A stretch of DNA of 64,000 bases, from contig NC_069659.1 of NCBI RefSeq assembly GCF_027244095.1, forward strand, positions 178,676,001 through 178,740,000, in the 5' to 3' direction. How positions within the stretch are numbered: the first letter of the stretch is position 1; every line of letters begins with the position of its first letter. This DNA is from Hemicordylus capensis. Lineage: Eukaryota > Chordata > Lepidosauria > Squamata > Cordylidae. The notes beneath the pieces are model-generated. The model was given only the letters and a program-made list of their open reading frames with translations. It was not told the DNA's origin and made no database searches. Shown piece by piece: positions 48,095 to 60,408 of the stretch. A program made the translations under genes and the position numbers.

Positions 48095-50370
48095 ACCTCC
48101 TATAGTGCAGTAGCTATGGACTAGCTGCCATCAGCACAATTCCCACCTAAACCCTTAGCACCACCTTGGCTCCAGACAGCATCTGCCCTAAGGCTGATGC
48201 TCTCCATCTTTGCCAACCTAGAGTCAAGGCACCTGCTTACAGGAATTGCCTCCCTTAAGCCATATAGCCTTTAAGGTTGGCAGTCTCCCGCAGGTTAGAG
48301 TAAATCCAGGCCAGCGCTCCCTGAACTGTAAAGCATCTAAGGACGCCTCTTCATGCCAAACACATGCCTTAAGGTGCTCACTGATCCTATACTACACATG
48401 AATGCCACAGTGTACCTACCATGGGAAGGGGCCAACCTAGCTTGGCCACTTCCACCACTCACCATCCTTTAGCACCACAGTCAACCCTCTATGTAAATGA
48501 GCCACAAAAATATCCAACCTCAACTGGGACAAATGAATCCCATCATCCCTAAACAATTCTGTATGGGCGGATTGAATGTGTGGATGATGAATAAACCCTC
48601 CACCCAAAGCTGAAATAATTCTGTCCAGATTATGATTAATCTTGGCACAGGCTCTGTCCACCCACCCCGGCTTAACAACTCCACACCAAATGCAGCCCAG
48701 GAGCAAAGCTGACCACAGAAGCACAATATCCAGGATCCAGCCTCTTAAAACCTTCAAATCCTGACACGCCTGGCAGAATATGGCCATCCCAGACTCACTT
48801 CACAAGTCATTTCCCCCCAGATGCACCACGAGAATGTCTGGGGGCTGATCATGCTCCAAAGATTCCCAAACAGCTGACTGAAGAGCATACCCCTCCTGCC
48901 AATCCATGAGTTCACAGCAAGATGGCCCAAGTCAAGGTGCGTGCCCAAGATGGATTCTGGCCCACTTGCTGGCCCAGAACACAACTGAATGTCCCACAAT
49001 CAGCACCCTGGCTCGCTGAACCAGAAGACCAGGCCCTGCCCCACAAGAAAACATAAGTCATGCACTAGGAATCACTTCTGTACACAGCGCTTGTACACCT
49101 TAGACTGCCAGTGCCCAATGCACTTAATGTCATCCTTGGAATACTTGAACCTCACTGCCATAGACACAGCCCCAATCCTAAAAGAATGAAGGGGGGAAAG
49201 CACCTATGGGCAAACCCAGCTCCTGCAGTTCCACTCTCAGCATAGCCCCAAACTGATATTGGGTAAGCGGGGGATGACAGAAGATGAATCCTTGGGACAG
49301 CCCTCCCAGCAATACATAATGCTCTAGGGCTCTAACTGGGCACAATGCAGAGCCAACAGCTCTTCACAAAGTGACAAACTGCCCCCTTCCCCTCTGATTA
49401 GTCTTGGAGAATTGCAACAATATGTTAACATGCTAACCTATGCATCACTCTAGCTTGAGGTCTGAGGAAGGAGGGTGCCTCGACAGATTCTCTGGCTTGC
49501 CCCCTTTCTTCCCAGTAGCCTTCTTGGGAGGCATGGTGAACTAATTGCCAACTGCCAACAGTACCCACCAACCAGCTGCAGATCAGGCCCCACACATTAA
49601 CCCTTGCCCAGAAGACACGTAAATACACAAAGGCCCCAAACCTGGGCTGGCAGCTGACCAGCAGCCAATGAAACTTGCTATGGGCCACAAAAGAACAGTG
49701 AAGTCTCCCAACCTCATGGCTGTGGGTGGGGTGGGAGGAAGGCAACGCTAGCACCCCCAATATGCACTGTGCAGATGACTAGGCTTTGAGTCAAATGGTT
49801 CCACCAAGGCCCCCCTTTGTAGGGACACCAACCCCACTCCCAACCAAATCCTGGGATGGGAGAGCCCTGCCCAAATCCAAATGCCGACTAGACCCCAGCA
49901 GGGTGGGATAACCCCAACACTATGGGCACCCCGCTACCACAGGGGTAGTTACCTGCAGGGGTTAACTCTTTCGTAGGGGGGAACCCACAACCTCCCCAAC
50001 CAAGGCTTCTCAATGTGCCCCAAATCAATGTTCTTGATCCACAGCCCCAAATGTGCTTGATCATGCCCACAGGCCCACTCAGCCAGCCAGACCGAGCCTT
50101 GTGAGATGCTTCATTCCCCGTTGCCTGGCCTCTGCCACCAACAAGACCATCACCGCCACCAACACCAACCTGCTGCTGGGAGCACCCCGAGGATGGGTTC
50201 CTATTGCAGCCACCACCCGACTCACTGCCTCTGCGTCAACACAGGTCCTAACCCCACACTACAATGGAGAAACAAGAGGACACAACTGACCAGCTCACTT
50301 CTCACAATGTAGCTGAGAGGGACCTGGATGCGGATGCTGAAATGACCGCTTAAGCCCCACCTCCAGGCCC
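48095..50370 (-). mobile_element. Ngaro-like tyrosine-recombinase fossil with SGNH hydrolase
   Basis: On the minus strand, a leader region (about 50370-49530) leads to a basic start MPPKKATGKKGGKPENL (near 49530). A tyrosine-recombinase C-terminal part follows (about 49430-49050), with GLSQGFIFCHPPLTQYQFGA, an HSFRIGAVSMAV block carrying the family's His-x-x-Arg, and IGHWQSKVYKR with the candidate catalytic tyrosine. After it comes an SGNH/GDSL-type hydrolase remnant (about 49015-48440), with a GHS-like start, a LVVHLGGNDL-type block, and DGIHLSQLRLDIF carrying the DxxH-type end. YR and SGNH domains together are known in Ngaro-group DIRS retroelements. No reverse transcriptase was seen between the leader and the YR part, so the copy is internally incomplete and broken in several places. 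Outer ends are approximate. Confidence 0.65.
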
Positions 50371-51439
50371 TGCCAGCCAGTCACGCTGCCCCTGTGCCTC
50401 ATGCTTCATGCACACAAGACTGTGGCAAAGAGGCTGTGCCCCAGATACAGCTGGGAGCGAGCGGCCACAGTATAGATTTATGACACAGTATGACAGTGAA
50501 GTCATAGAAATCCAACAGGCCATAGCAAGATAACCAGTAAAAATACAATAAAAACCAATAAGAACATGGCAACAATAAGATGAACAGAAATAAAATACAA
50601 TAAAAACCAATAAGAAATACACACAATATAAAGAAGTAAAATAATGTCACCCAAGTCCAAACCAAAGCAAGAAATAATAAAATAGCATTAAAACTAGTAA
50701 CACAACACAACACAAAGAATAATACAATCATACAAACCTCAATTAAAGCCACAGCTTAAATTTCAGAACATGCCCCCCCCCCCCGCTAATATGCTACAGC
50801 ATTTTCTTTGAAAAAGTTCCTGCTTATATTAATCACTACAGATAAAAAGCAAGCAGCCTTTGTAATTATCGGTTTATCATGGCCACACAGCAATTATGTG
50901 ACTATACCATTGACTGGCATTGTCTCATGGTTCTGCAGGATATGCCCTAGGTGCAACTTCCTTTCTCTCTTATACAACAGGCTTTGGATAATGAAGTGTA
51001 CTAGGTCTTCTGTATTGACTTTAGACCACAAGGGCAGGTGCGTTCAGAATATGACTTATTTTTATAACTTCTCTCTAAAACTGCTGAAGGAATCAGGTTT
51101 AAACAAGCTTTAGTAAACGTTATCTGCTCGCTATAATTTTGACTCTATAAAATAACATGGCAGAGCAAAGGGAACATAAGAAAAATGTCTATAAAATGAT
51201 GTTCTCCTAGAGCCAATGCAGCTGCCCTTTCAGTTTGATGAGAGAGATCCTGCAGGTGCAGCCTAGGAAGCATTTTAGATGCCTGTAGCTCTGGACTCTT
51301 TATATATAATCCAGAGAAACAGTTCATCATGAAGGATGATACCATTACCAACCCCTTCCAGGACAGGATAATCATTTCCACAAATTTCATTCAAAGGGAA
51401 CATAAAGAGTCACTGAAGATTATTTTTTACTTTAACAAT
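50371..51439. other. Unassigned DNA
   Basis: An AT-rich block on the plus strand at 50480-50760 repeats AATACAATAAAAACCAATAA-like words. A C-run lies at about 50771-50784. Copies of CAAAGGGAACATAA at 51156 and 51393 flank a 220-bp segment, possibly an old insertion with its duplication. Confidence 0.45.
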
Positions 51440-51449
51440 AGTTTTTCAT

Positions 51450-53625
51450 AATATCGAAAAAGAAAAAGGAATATAAAGCCCTTCTTAGATCAAAAAAAAG
51501 GGCTGATACACAAAAGTGGTCACTTTTAATAAGTGCAGTGAAGAACAACGACTCGATGAGCTTTTGGAGACTAATTTCAATAGCAAATAATAAGATACAC
51601 TCCACTCAGGCCTGCTCAATAACCCCAGAATTATGGGAAACTCATTTTCGGGCACTTTATAATGATATCTCTCCCCAAGGCCCCCTTCAAATAGGTTCAT
51701 TACCACACTGGTCTCCGGTCTCCACTAAAGAGATAGAGCAATTAATCATGCAACTGAAATGCGGGAAAGCACCTGGAAACGATTGTATCCCGCCGGAACT
51801 TCTGAAGCTCTACAAAGATTGGTGGGCTCCTGTGCTGGCTGCTCTCTTCACACATATTGATCAAACAGCACAATTCCCCCAGGATTGGGGAACGGCGATT
51901 GTGGTTCCCATCCATAAGAAAGGCAGAAGGGATGATCCCTTTAATTATAGACCAATAAGCCTTTTAAATATCATAAGTAAACTTTATGCCAAGCACTTAT
52001 GTGTCAAACTATGTGCTTGGATGGAGCAGGAGTGCATTACTGAGGATGAGCAGGCAGGATTTAGAGCTAACAGATCTGGATTAGACCACTGTCTAATATT
52101 ACAACATCTTGTGGACAAACAGGTAAAAAGGAATAAGCGACCCCTGTTTGCCGCTTTTATAGACCTTAAGATGGCTTTTGATACAGTTTCTAGAGGCCGT
52201 CTTTGGTCTAAATTGGCGGCCACTTCTATGGACCGAAGGCTTCTACTCTTGCTCATCAAAATGCACGAAAATTCCTTTTTAAGAGTGTGTTTAGACCATG
52301 CTGGTAACCTTACAAACTTAGTACCCATTAGGAAAGGGGTGCGACAAGGGTGTGTACTAGCCCCTTACCTATTCAACCTTTGCATTAACGATTTGATAAA
52401 GTGTTTGCAGACATCTGACACACACACACCAAAACTAGCCAACAAGAAAATCCCAATCCTGATGTACGCCGACAACGCAGTAATTCTATCTCAAACCAGG
52501 GTTGGGCTCAAAAGAGCGTTAGATGCCTTAGCACTTTACTGCAGAGATGAGCATCTACAGATTAATTACGACAAATCTAAAATCATGTGTTTCACCAATA
52601 AAGTTAAAAAAATTGTATGGATGCTAGATGGACACCGACTAGAACAGGTAAATCAAATAAAATACCTGGGGGTAATTTTTCAACATAATGCTGGGAAATC
52701 AGCACATATTAGTATGGTCACAGACTCAGCAAAACGCAGCACAGCAGCAATCTTAAGATTTTTCAGAACTCAGGGTGCAGGCTACATACCAGCTGCCTTA
52801 AAGCTTTATACTGCAAAGGTCATTCCGCAATTATTGTATGGCATACAACTAGATCCATACTCAAGGTCTGACACTTTGGAAAGAACCCAATCAGGGTTCT
52901 TGAGGAATTTATTTGGTACACCAAAATGTACAGCAAATGTGACTTTAAGGACAGAGGCTGGTTTCATAAAAATTGAATCTCGGGCCTGGCTTTTGATTAT
53001 TTATTTCTGGTTGAAAATACATCTGCGACCAGTTGGTTTAATTCCTGAGTTTCTTTCAGTTAGTCCCCAGCCATTATGGTGTACTACAGTAAGTACGAAG
53101 CTCACCTCTCTAGGCTTAGACCCAGCCCAACTGCTGGAATTGGGTCTAGTGAACGCGAAAAGAGTAGTGAAACAACGCTTTGTTGATACTGAGATCCAAG
53201 AAAACTGGGCTGCGCTTCCAGAGTTTGATAGAGCTATAAGAACTAATATGGATCTTTTCCCCGCAAAATATCTGTCGACAATTATTTTCTCTAAGTTTCG
53301 ATGGATATTCACAAGAGTAAGGGTTAATTCCTTTCCATCCACACTTCTAGCTGGGAGGTTTCAAGGTGTGCCTTTAGAAGAACGACACTGCCGTTGTGGA
53401 TCAGGAGAGACAGAAACTGTTGCACATATCCTTCTCCACTGTAATCTCCATTTGTATCTCAGGGAACGCCTTATTGCTCCTCTAATATGTAAACTGGCAG
53501 ATCAATCCGATGCTAACCTTGTAAAACATCTGCTTTCAGACAAAGATGCTTTAATTTCTATTCCTGTAGCTAAGTTTAGTTATATTGCTTTTAAAAGGAA
53601 TAATGGGATATCACCCCAATCTTAA
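51450..53625 (+). pseudogene. LINE ORF2 C-terminal two thirds, open frame, mutated RT box
   Basis: The frame is open from the 5' junction to the TAA at 53625, about 725 codons; the first ~30 (ISKKKKEYKALLRSKKRADT) are linker sequence and there is no native start because the insert is truncated. Reverse-transcriptase motifs follow: MQLKCGKAPGNDCIPPE, NYRPISLLNIISKLYAKHL, FIDLKMAFDTVSRGRLWSK with the first catalytic aspartate, VRQGCVLAPYLFNLCINDL, and YADN at 52465-52476, where the family normally has YADD. Then come KYLGVIFQHNAGKS, a long thumb/linker, and a Cys/His cluster RCRCGSGETETVAHILLHC (RHCRCGSGETETVAHILLHC in full context) near 53385-53440. The endonuclease and ORF1 are missing. The YADN change would be expected to disable polymerase activity even in a full-length copy. 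Confidence 0.88.
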
Positions 53626-53712
53626 ACTGTATATATGTATATACATATTTTAATGTTTACTGGTTTTTACTCTCTGTTTGGTCAATGACTGTAAATAAAA
53701 TTACATTACAAG
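51450..53712 (+). mobile_element. Ingi/Vingi-like LINE, 5'-truncated, younger copy
   Basis: A perfect 10-bp duplication, AGTTTTTCAT, flanks the insert at 51440-51449 and 53713-53722. The body is 2.26 kb, begins inside ORF2 upstream of the reverse transcriptase, and ends shortly after the stop codon with GACTGTAAATAAAATTACAT. There is no long poly(A). The duplication is perfect and the reading frame is still open, so this copy is much younger than the one at 20009-24930. Confidence 0.88.
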
Positions 53713-53722
53713 AGTTTTTCAT

Positions 53723-54689
53723 CTTTTTATATGCCATTCAGATCAAGTTTACAAAAATCAGAGTGGGTTGAAGGGGGGCAGGGAAGCACCAACAGAGAAT
53801 TTAACTCCCTCATTTGGTTTAGGCATATGACGAATTAAACCACTCCCTGATTTTATGCCTCAAAACCAAAAATTTCAAGCTTTAGATAAGAAATTGTTTC
53901 ATCCATCCAAAAGACCAATGTCTTGGGCACTTCCCAGGCAATTCTTAATTATAAACAACCAAAGGTCAAGAACATTCGAAGTTCAAATACAAGTTAAGAA
54001 CAGTTTGGTTTTCGTTTTGCCCATAGGGGTCACTCATGAGTGATATGTTCCTGATGTTACTACACGTTTTCATTTTTAAAGTCCTTTGGAATTTTTTTTT
54101 CAGATTTTGAGGTCAGTTTTTCTCTCAGAAATAAATGTTCTAAATGTCGAAGTTGTATATGTTTCTCAGAAACTCCCCTCCAGGAATGACACTATAGATT
54201 AACACCCTTTAACCTTTATTTTTGTCTCGGGTGTAAAAAACACTTGTGAAAAGGTAAAGTAAATTCCAAAATGGTTGTACCTGGGATAAAGGTCTTCACC
54301 TGTACATTTTGGCATAACTTTGGTATCATCTAGAACAAAAATTGCAAAAAAAAAAAAAAAAAAAAACCCTAAGAAAAAACTTATTCTAATATAAAACTTG
54401 CAAAGGATTGAGAAGTCAAAGTTAATTCTAATATAGGCGAAGTCAGTCTAGACAATATATTATACAGATCACTCAAGTGGAGTGCTGGTGGTGGTGTTTA
54501 CCTGAATGGTGCAGCAACAACAGCAAAAACCCAGAGAGTCATGTGGCTGCCTCTATGGACACTGGGCCTCAGGGATGCACCTCAGGTGTTGGCCACCTTT
54601 TGATAGCCTTGGGCCCCTGGCCAGTGCCTGACTTGGCCAACCCCAGACACTTCTGCTGTTATCAATGTTTTGAGCAAGAAGACATTTGG
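53723..54689. other. Unassigned DNA
   Basis: An A-run of about 19 bases lies near 54347-54366. No gene recognised. Confidence 0.5.
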
Positions 54690-55215
54690 TGAGGTGATTC
54701 TCACGACCGCCAAAAAGCAGGCTAAGGTAGCCTAGCCCGCTTTTTGGCGGCCGTGTGCTGCAACGGGAGCTGCGCGGCTCCAAGCAGCAAACCCTGCTAA
54801 TCCCCTCTCCCCTTAGCCCAGGTTAGCAGAGCAAGCGCTCCGCTGCCCTGGTTTTTTTTTGTCTTGTGTTGCCACGGTGTGGCTCCACACTGCAGCAACG
54901 CACAATCAGCAACACTGCAAGCAGCCTCCTGGGCCTGGGAGTCTCTCCAGGATGCCCTGCGCAATTGCACGGTGCATCCTGGAACTTCCAAGGGCCATGC
55001 AGCCCCTGATCGCCACAGCCCCCACTAGCTCCATAATGGAGCCGGCCATTGTGTGGGCAGCCGATCCAGCTGCCCAGGACTTCCTGCCTGCTCATCTGCG
55101 GGAAGAGCCCCGCAAAACTCTTCCTGGCAAGTCTCACTGATTTTGAGACTCGCCTTGGTAACTGGCTAGCATGCCATCCAAAGATGTCCTGGCATGGGGG
55201 GTGTGGGGGGGGGGG
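54690..55215. mobile_element. GC-rich foldback-type repeat
   Basis: It begins with GGTGATTCTCACGACCGCC followed by a hairpin (GACCGCCAAAAAGCAGGCT against AGCCTAGCCCGCTTTTTGGC) at about 54706-54752. The GC-rich interior has small hairpins such as GTGTGGCTCCACAC. A matching right end was not found. The 132-codon minus-strand frame is probably a product of GC-rich composition. Confidence 0.45.
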
Positions 55216-55470
55216 AAGCAAAGCCCCATATCAAGTCCATTTCATGTGATCCTGCACATCAAACCATAATGTTCGGTCATTGTGTCTGGAAGCTCTTTAT
55301 CAATTGTTCCAATAATGCCTTTGCCTAATCAAGCAACATAGCTACAACTGGAAAAGAAGATACACTCATGTAGCTTGAGTGTGGCTTCTCTTTTTTCTTC
55401 TCATCTTCTCTCTTGCTCTCTGTCACTCAGAGAAAGTGGAGATGAACTGTTGCTTTTTCTCCAGGAATAA

Positions 55471-55487
55471 TAATAATAATAATAATA
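55471..55487 (+). repeat. (AAT)n at the R4 5' side
   Basis: Six AAT units immediately precede the R4 5' region; a TAA run follows its 3' end at about 59176-59190. Confidence 0.85.
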
Positions 55488-58400
55488 CCACCTACCTTGG
55501 CGTGGTTGTGGGGCTTGTGTGCTCTGAGGAAGGTGAGAGCTATGCCAGAGGTCCAACCATACTGGACAGGTCTCACCAGAGGAGCCAGACAAAGAGTGCC
55601 TCTCCCATCAACAATATGGTGAGACGTAACTTTGATAAATCTATACCGGATCGGTCGTCGCCCAGGTCAACAAGGACCGTGCCAGGTGCTGGAGTCCCTG
55701 GACATCTAGTGGCAAGTGGGCTACAGCACTCAGGATCTTCAGTTGAGCAAACAGGGCTGGAGACAGCAAAACTACTGGAAGAAACGTCACTTAACTGGGA
55801 AAAATATGCAAAAAATGCCAACAAGGAAATAATGATCTGCTATTACAAGTCTAGTCCAACTAGAAGAGGCTATTTTAAAAGAATGTACCAAATTTGGAAA
55901 GAGAAGCATCCAGATACAGAAATAACAGAATAAAGGCTAGCAGACCAGAGAAGATTCATAATAAGAAATAAAGTATTCACAGGAGTTGAGCTGGAAGAAC
56001 TGCAAAGAGCAACACAGGCTCAAGATATGGAAGAAGAATTACCACCAAATGAAGCAGTTGCTCAGGCGCAGGTGGAGGAGGTGTTAGAAATAGAGGATGC
56101 CACTGTTGCTGAACTGTTTCAAAATCAAAACCAGGCAACCACCCCTTTGCCTTCACCTCAAAAACCCGAATGCCATTTAACAGAAAAGCAACAAGAACTA
56201 AAGCAAAAAATAACTGAGCACATGAACCAAACAACCACCAAGGTTCGACTTCCAGCTCTAAAAACAGTTGCCAAAAAACAACTTGCTCAGGTATTAAAAG
56301 ATGTAAATGCTGCACTTACAGAAATAACAACCAAGAATTTGCAAGAAACAAACCAACTAATATACAGTGCAGCAACAATAACAACACAAGAGCTCGGACA
56401 GAAGATCAGTGGACTTGTCAAAAAAAGAAAGTAGTACATCACCTAAATGGAAGATTCGATTAGAAAATAAACTCTCCAGGCTTAGATCAGATGCTTGTAA
56501 ATTGAAAGATATGAAAGACAAGAAGCTGAAGAATGAAAACATCAAACAGTATCTGATCCAAAAATACCACCGAGATTCAAGGAAAATTAGAGAAGTCCTG
56601 GAAATAATAAAGCAGCAAATAACAGCAGTGTCAAAGAAGATTAGCAGATACAAAGCTAGAATTACATAACACAGGCAGACTCTCCAGTTCCAGTCGAATC
56701 AGAGACATTTCTACCAAAGCATAGAAGGAGAAACTGCAAGAAACATAGAAACACCAAAAAAAGAAGAAGCAGTGCAATTCTGGGGGAAATTATGGGACAA
56801 TCCAATAGATTATAATAAAAAAGCAGGCTGGATGAAAGAGGTCAAAAACGTAACCAACAAATGCAAGATCTAATAATAACACCAGCATTAATAAGTGAAA
56901 GAGCAAAGAAAATTAAAAATTGGACTGTTCCAGGCGATGATGAACTGCATGGCTTTTGGCTTAAACACCTAACAAGCCTTCATAAACAACTATCAAAACA
57001 GTTCAATCACATTTTGCAAGGAGGTGATATTGAACAATGGCTAACAACTGGGAAAACTCATCTCATCATGACAGCCCCAGCAAAAGGTGCAGTTCCAAGT
57101 AATTATAGACCGATAACCTGTCTGCCAACCATGTTCATATTATTAACTGGAATAATAGCAGATGAAGTGAGGCAACACTTATTAACTAACAAACAGCTCC
57201 GAGTTGAACAGAAAGGACATTGCCCGAACACCAGAGGCACAAAAGACCAGCTGCTGATTGACAAAATGATTTTAGAAAATTGCAGGAGAAGAAAAACCAA
57301 TCTAAGTGCTTCATGAATTGACTACAAGAAAGTCTTCAACTCATTGCCTCATACATGGATACTAAGATGTTTAGAAACAACTGGTGTCAGCAAAAACATT
57401 CAGATATTTATTTTAAAAAACAATGACATGTGGAGTACATAGTTAACAATCAATGGCAAGACACTTGGACAGGTTAGCATTAGAAGAGGCATTTTCCAAG
57501 GGGACTCACTATCCCCTCTGTTGTTTGTAATCGCCATGACCCCACTTTCACAAATACTCAACAAAACAGGCCTCGGATACCAAACATCTAAAACATCCAG
57601 TAAAATCAACCGTCTGCTATACATGGACGATCTGAAATGGTATGGAAAGTCCCAGTCAGAAATCGAATCACTGCTAAGCACTGTCCATATATTCAGTAGC
57701 AATATAGCAATGGAGTTTGGACTAGACAAGTGTGCTGCATTAATAATGAACAGAGGAAAAATAAGAAAAACAGAAGGAATAGAACTGCCCAAAGGAAGCA
57801 ACATCAAGAACCTGGAAGAGAAAGAACATTACAAATACTTGGGCATTCTCCAGGCTGATAACATTGCACACACTGAAGTTAAAAGAAAAATGGGGAGTGA
57901 ATACATCAGGAGAGTTAGAAAAATCCTCAAGTCCAAACTCAATGGCGGGAACACCATACAAGCCATAAACACCTGGGCTATACCTGTTATCAGATACACT
58001 GCAGGAATAATAGACTGGACCCAGGCAGTGCTAGAGACGCTGGATCGTAAGACCAGGAAAATAATGACAAGCAATCATGGTCTGCACCCCCACAGTGATG
58101 TAGATAGGCTATACCTCCCTCGCAGCTCAGGTGGAAGAGGAATGCTGCAAGTCCATCAAACAGTAGAGGAGGAGAAAAGAGGCCTTGAAGAATATATAAG
58201 GGACAGTGAAGAAGATGCACTTCAAATGTTCAATAATGAGAAACTATTCAACACCAATGAAACAAAGCAGGCCTACAAGAAAGAACAAGTCAAGAACCAA
58301 GCAGAAAAATGGAGAAATAAGCCCCTGCATGGTCAATATTTGCACAATATAAGTGGAAAATCAAACATCACCAAGACCTGGCAATGGCTTAAGAATGGCA

Positions 58401-59170
58401 ACTGGAGGAAAGAAACAGAGGGTTTAATACTGGCTGCACAAGAACAGACACTAAGAACAAATTCAATAAGAGCAAAAGTAGAAAAATCAACAACAAACAG
58501 CAAGTGCCACCTTTGTAAAGAAGCAGATGAAACAGTGGACCACCTAATTAGCTGTTGTAAAAAGATCGCACAGACTGACTACAAACAAAGGCATAACAAG
58601 GTAGCAGGGATGATACACTGGAACATCTGCAAAAAATACAAGCTACCTGTAGCCAAAAATTAGTGGGACCATAAAATTGAAAAAGTGGTAGAAAATGAAG
58701 ATGCAAAAATATTATGGGACTTCCAACTATAAACAGACAAACATCTGCCACACAATACACCAGATATAACTGTAGTTGAGAAGAAAGAAAAACAAGTTAA
58801 AATAATCAGCATAGCAATACCAGGGGATAGCAGAATAGAAGAAAAAGAAATACAAAAAAATCACCAAATACAAAGATCTACAAATTGAAATTGAAAGGCT
58901 GTGGCAGAAAAAGACCAAAATAATCCCAGTGGTAATTGGCGCCCTGGGTGCAGTTCCAAAAGACCTTTAAGACCACCTCAACACCATAGGGCCCACAGAA
59001 ATCACCATCAGCCAATTATGAAAAGCAACTTTACTGGGAACAGCCTATATTCTGCGACGATATCTGTAGCTACAGCAATAACATTGACAATAAAATTCAG
59101 CCATCCCAGGTCCTTGGGAAGGACTCAATGTCTGGATAAAACAAACCAGTCAATAACACCTGTCTGACTG
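55488..59170 (+). mobile_element. R4-clade LINE, near full length
   Basis: It begins ACCACCTACCTTGGCGTGG directly after an AAT run and ends ACCTGTCTGACTGTGTAAAT directly before another TAA run (59176-59190). Within 3.7 kb it has the R4 plan: an N-terminal region, reverse transcriptase, a C-terminal zinc cluster and a restriction-like endonuclease. R4/Dong elements are known for inserting into specific repeats, and Dong into TAA runs. Two short tails of the same family lie at 23194-23421 and 37938-38177. Confidence 0.88.
55616..59130 (+). pseudogene. R4 polyprotein remnant (RT plus restriction-like endonuclease)
   Basis: The start is MVRRNFDKSIPDRSS at 55616. The N-terminal part continues to about 56670, in at least three frames. 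Reverse-transcriptase blocks are KNWTVPGDDELHGFWLKHL (about 56910), NYRPITCLPTMFILLTGI (about 57100), a degraded IDYKKVFNSLPHTW after a stop (about 57315), RRGIFQGDSLSPLLFVIAM (about 57484) and LLYMDDLKWYGKS with the YMDD box at 57620-57631. After the thumb region come a zinc cluster CHLCKEADETVDHLISCC (about 58505-58560) and endonuclease motifs NTPDITVVEKKEKQVKIISI (about 58755) and IAIPGDSRIEEKE. The end, PVVIGALGAVPKDL then ITISQL, lies near 58926-59030. The 380-codon stretch 57521-58663 is open, but stops lie before and after it, so the element is inactive. Confidence 0.87.
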
Positions 59171-59194
59171 TGTAAATTAATAATAATAATATCA

Positions 59195-60060
59195 CCACCA
59201 ATAAATATGATGGGATTCAAGGAGGTTTGGAGTGGACATGCCTAATGGGAAATTTTCCATTCCGTCTTTGAACAGCAGACCACTCCCCTGTGTTTCAAGA
59301 GTAGTTTGCTATATGGCATGGGTGAAGAGGTTGTCATTTGAGGAACATAAGCCCAAAGCCTATTTGTTTAATAGTAGAATGCTTTTTTTGATCCTATCCA
59401 GAAAGAAAGTCAATATAATATATCCCAAGAATAACAGCAGAACATTCCCAAGGAGACTTTTTAAAAAAACAAATGTAAACACAAACTAAACTCATGCTAA
59501 TCTTTTTATTTAAAGCTTTTGTTCAAATTATTTTCCCACTCTATAACATTTGCAGTCATAACAATATCATTTATTCCATTTTAATTGGTTTAGCAGTACT
59601 TTATAAAATATCTCTATTATCCACAAACCTCTTCATAAAATCTCTGTATCAATTGTATTTAGTGCAAATGTGACCCTTAAACAGACATATAGCAACAGCA
59701 ACAACAAGCATGCATTTCCAAAAAGGCTCACTTATGTATTTTCTTGTTGAAAACTACCATGTGATTGTCAATAATGTTTACGCTATAAATAGCTTTGACA
59801 CTTTAAGTCCAGGGAGATTTTTTTTAAACCTCTTATCCTTGTTAATTGATGTCATGCTTCTAATAAATATAACCTAGAGGCTTAGTGACTGGTGTTCTCT
59901 TTTTGTTTATCAGAATAAACTTAAAGCAAGCAAATAAAGCACATTTATGTAACCTCAATTACATAAACATATAATGTGGGCTTACATAACTCATTTTGAC
60001 TACAGAATTGGAAACTGGGCTTAATCACAGTAGAATCAAAGGGCCATTTTGATGCAATGA
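59195..60060. other. Unassigned AT-rich DNA
   Basis: No gene, RNA gene or bounded repeat recognised. Confidence 0.5.
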
Positions 60061-60084
60061 GGCAGTTCTTCCCCTCGCTTTCAC

Positions 60085-60320
60085 ATTTCACACTACAAGA
60101 CCATTCTCACTATCCCGTGAGCAGGCTTAAGGATGGGCTACAGCAGTTTACCTTCCCCACAGATGATCTAGAAGAGTTGCTGGCTGCATGGATCATGCAC
60201 CCAGATGAGCTGAGGCACCGCCAGGAGCCACGCAGCTCCAAGCCGTTCTTATGGGCAGCCAAGCCCAGGCTTAGCTGCCCTAGCCCAGTCTTGGTTGCTT
60301 GTGAGAACAGCCTCTACATG
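60085..60320. mobile_element. GC-rich repeat with CATTCTCAC-type ends
   Basis: The left ACCATTCTCACTATCC and right GTTGCTTGTGAGAACAGCC are partial inverts, and the inside is GC-rich unlike its flanks. The start resembles the repeat at 54690. No duplication was found; the assignment is tentative. Confidence 0.4.
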
Positions 60321-60359
60321 TTATGATTCTTAAAGGACACATTTTATTTATTGTTAAAA

Positions 60360-60360
<1 letters not shown>

Positions 60361-60400
<40 letters not shown>

Positions 60401-60408
60401 CACACACA
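60361..60408. repeat. (TG)n-TATA-(CA)n left of Tc1 copy 3
   Basis: About nineteen TG units, then TATA, then CA units that run straight into the Tc1 end. The same TG-TATA-CA arrangement is found on the other side at 61219-61275. Confidence 0.9.

Noticed and set aside
51145-51390. Possible inverted 5' piece of the LINE at 51450 (twin priming)
   Set aside because: The perfect 10-bp duplication places the LINE's 5' end at 51450, so this segment lies outside the insertion.
54823-55221. 132-codon minus-strand frame in GC-rich DNA
   Set aside because: No domain, no splice-site pattern supporting an exon, and it lies in a GC-rich repeat with hairpins.
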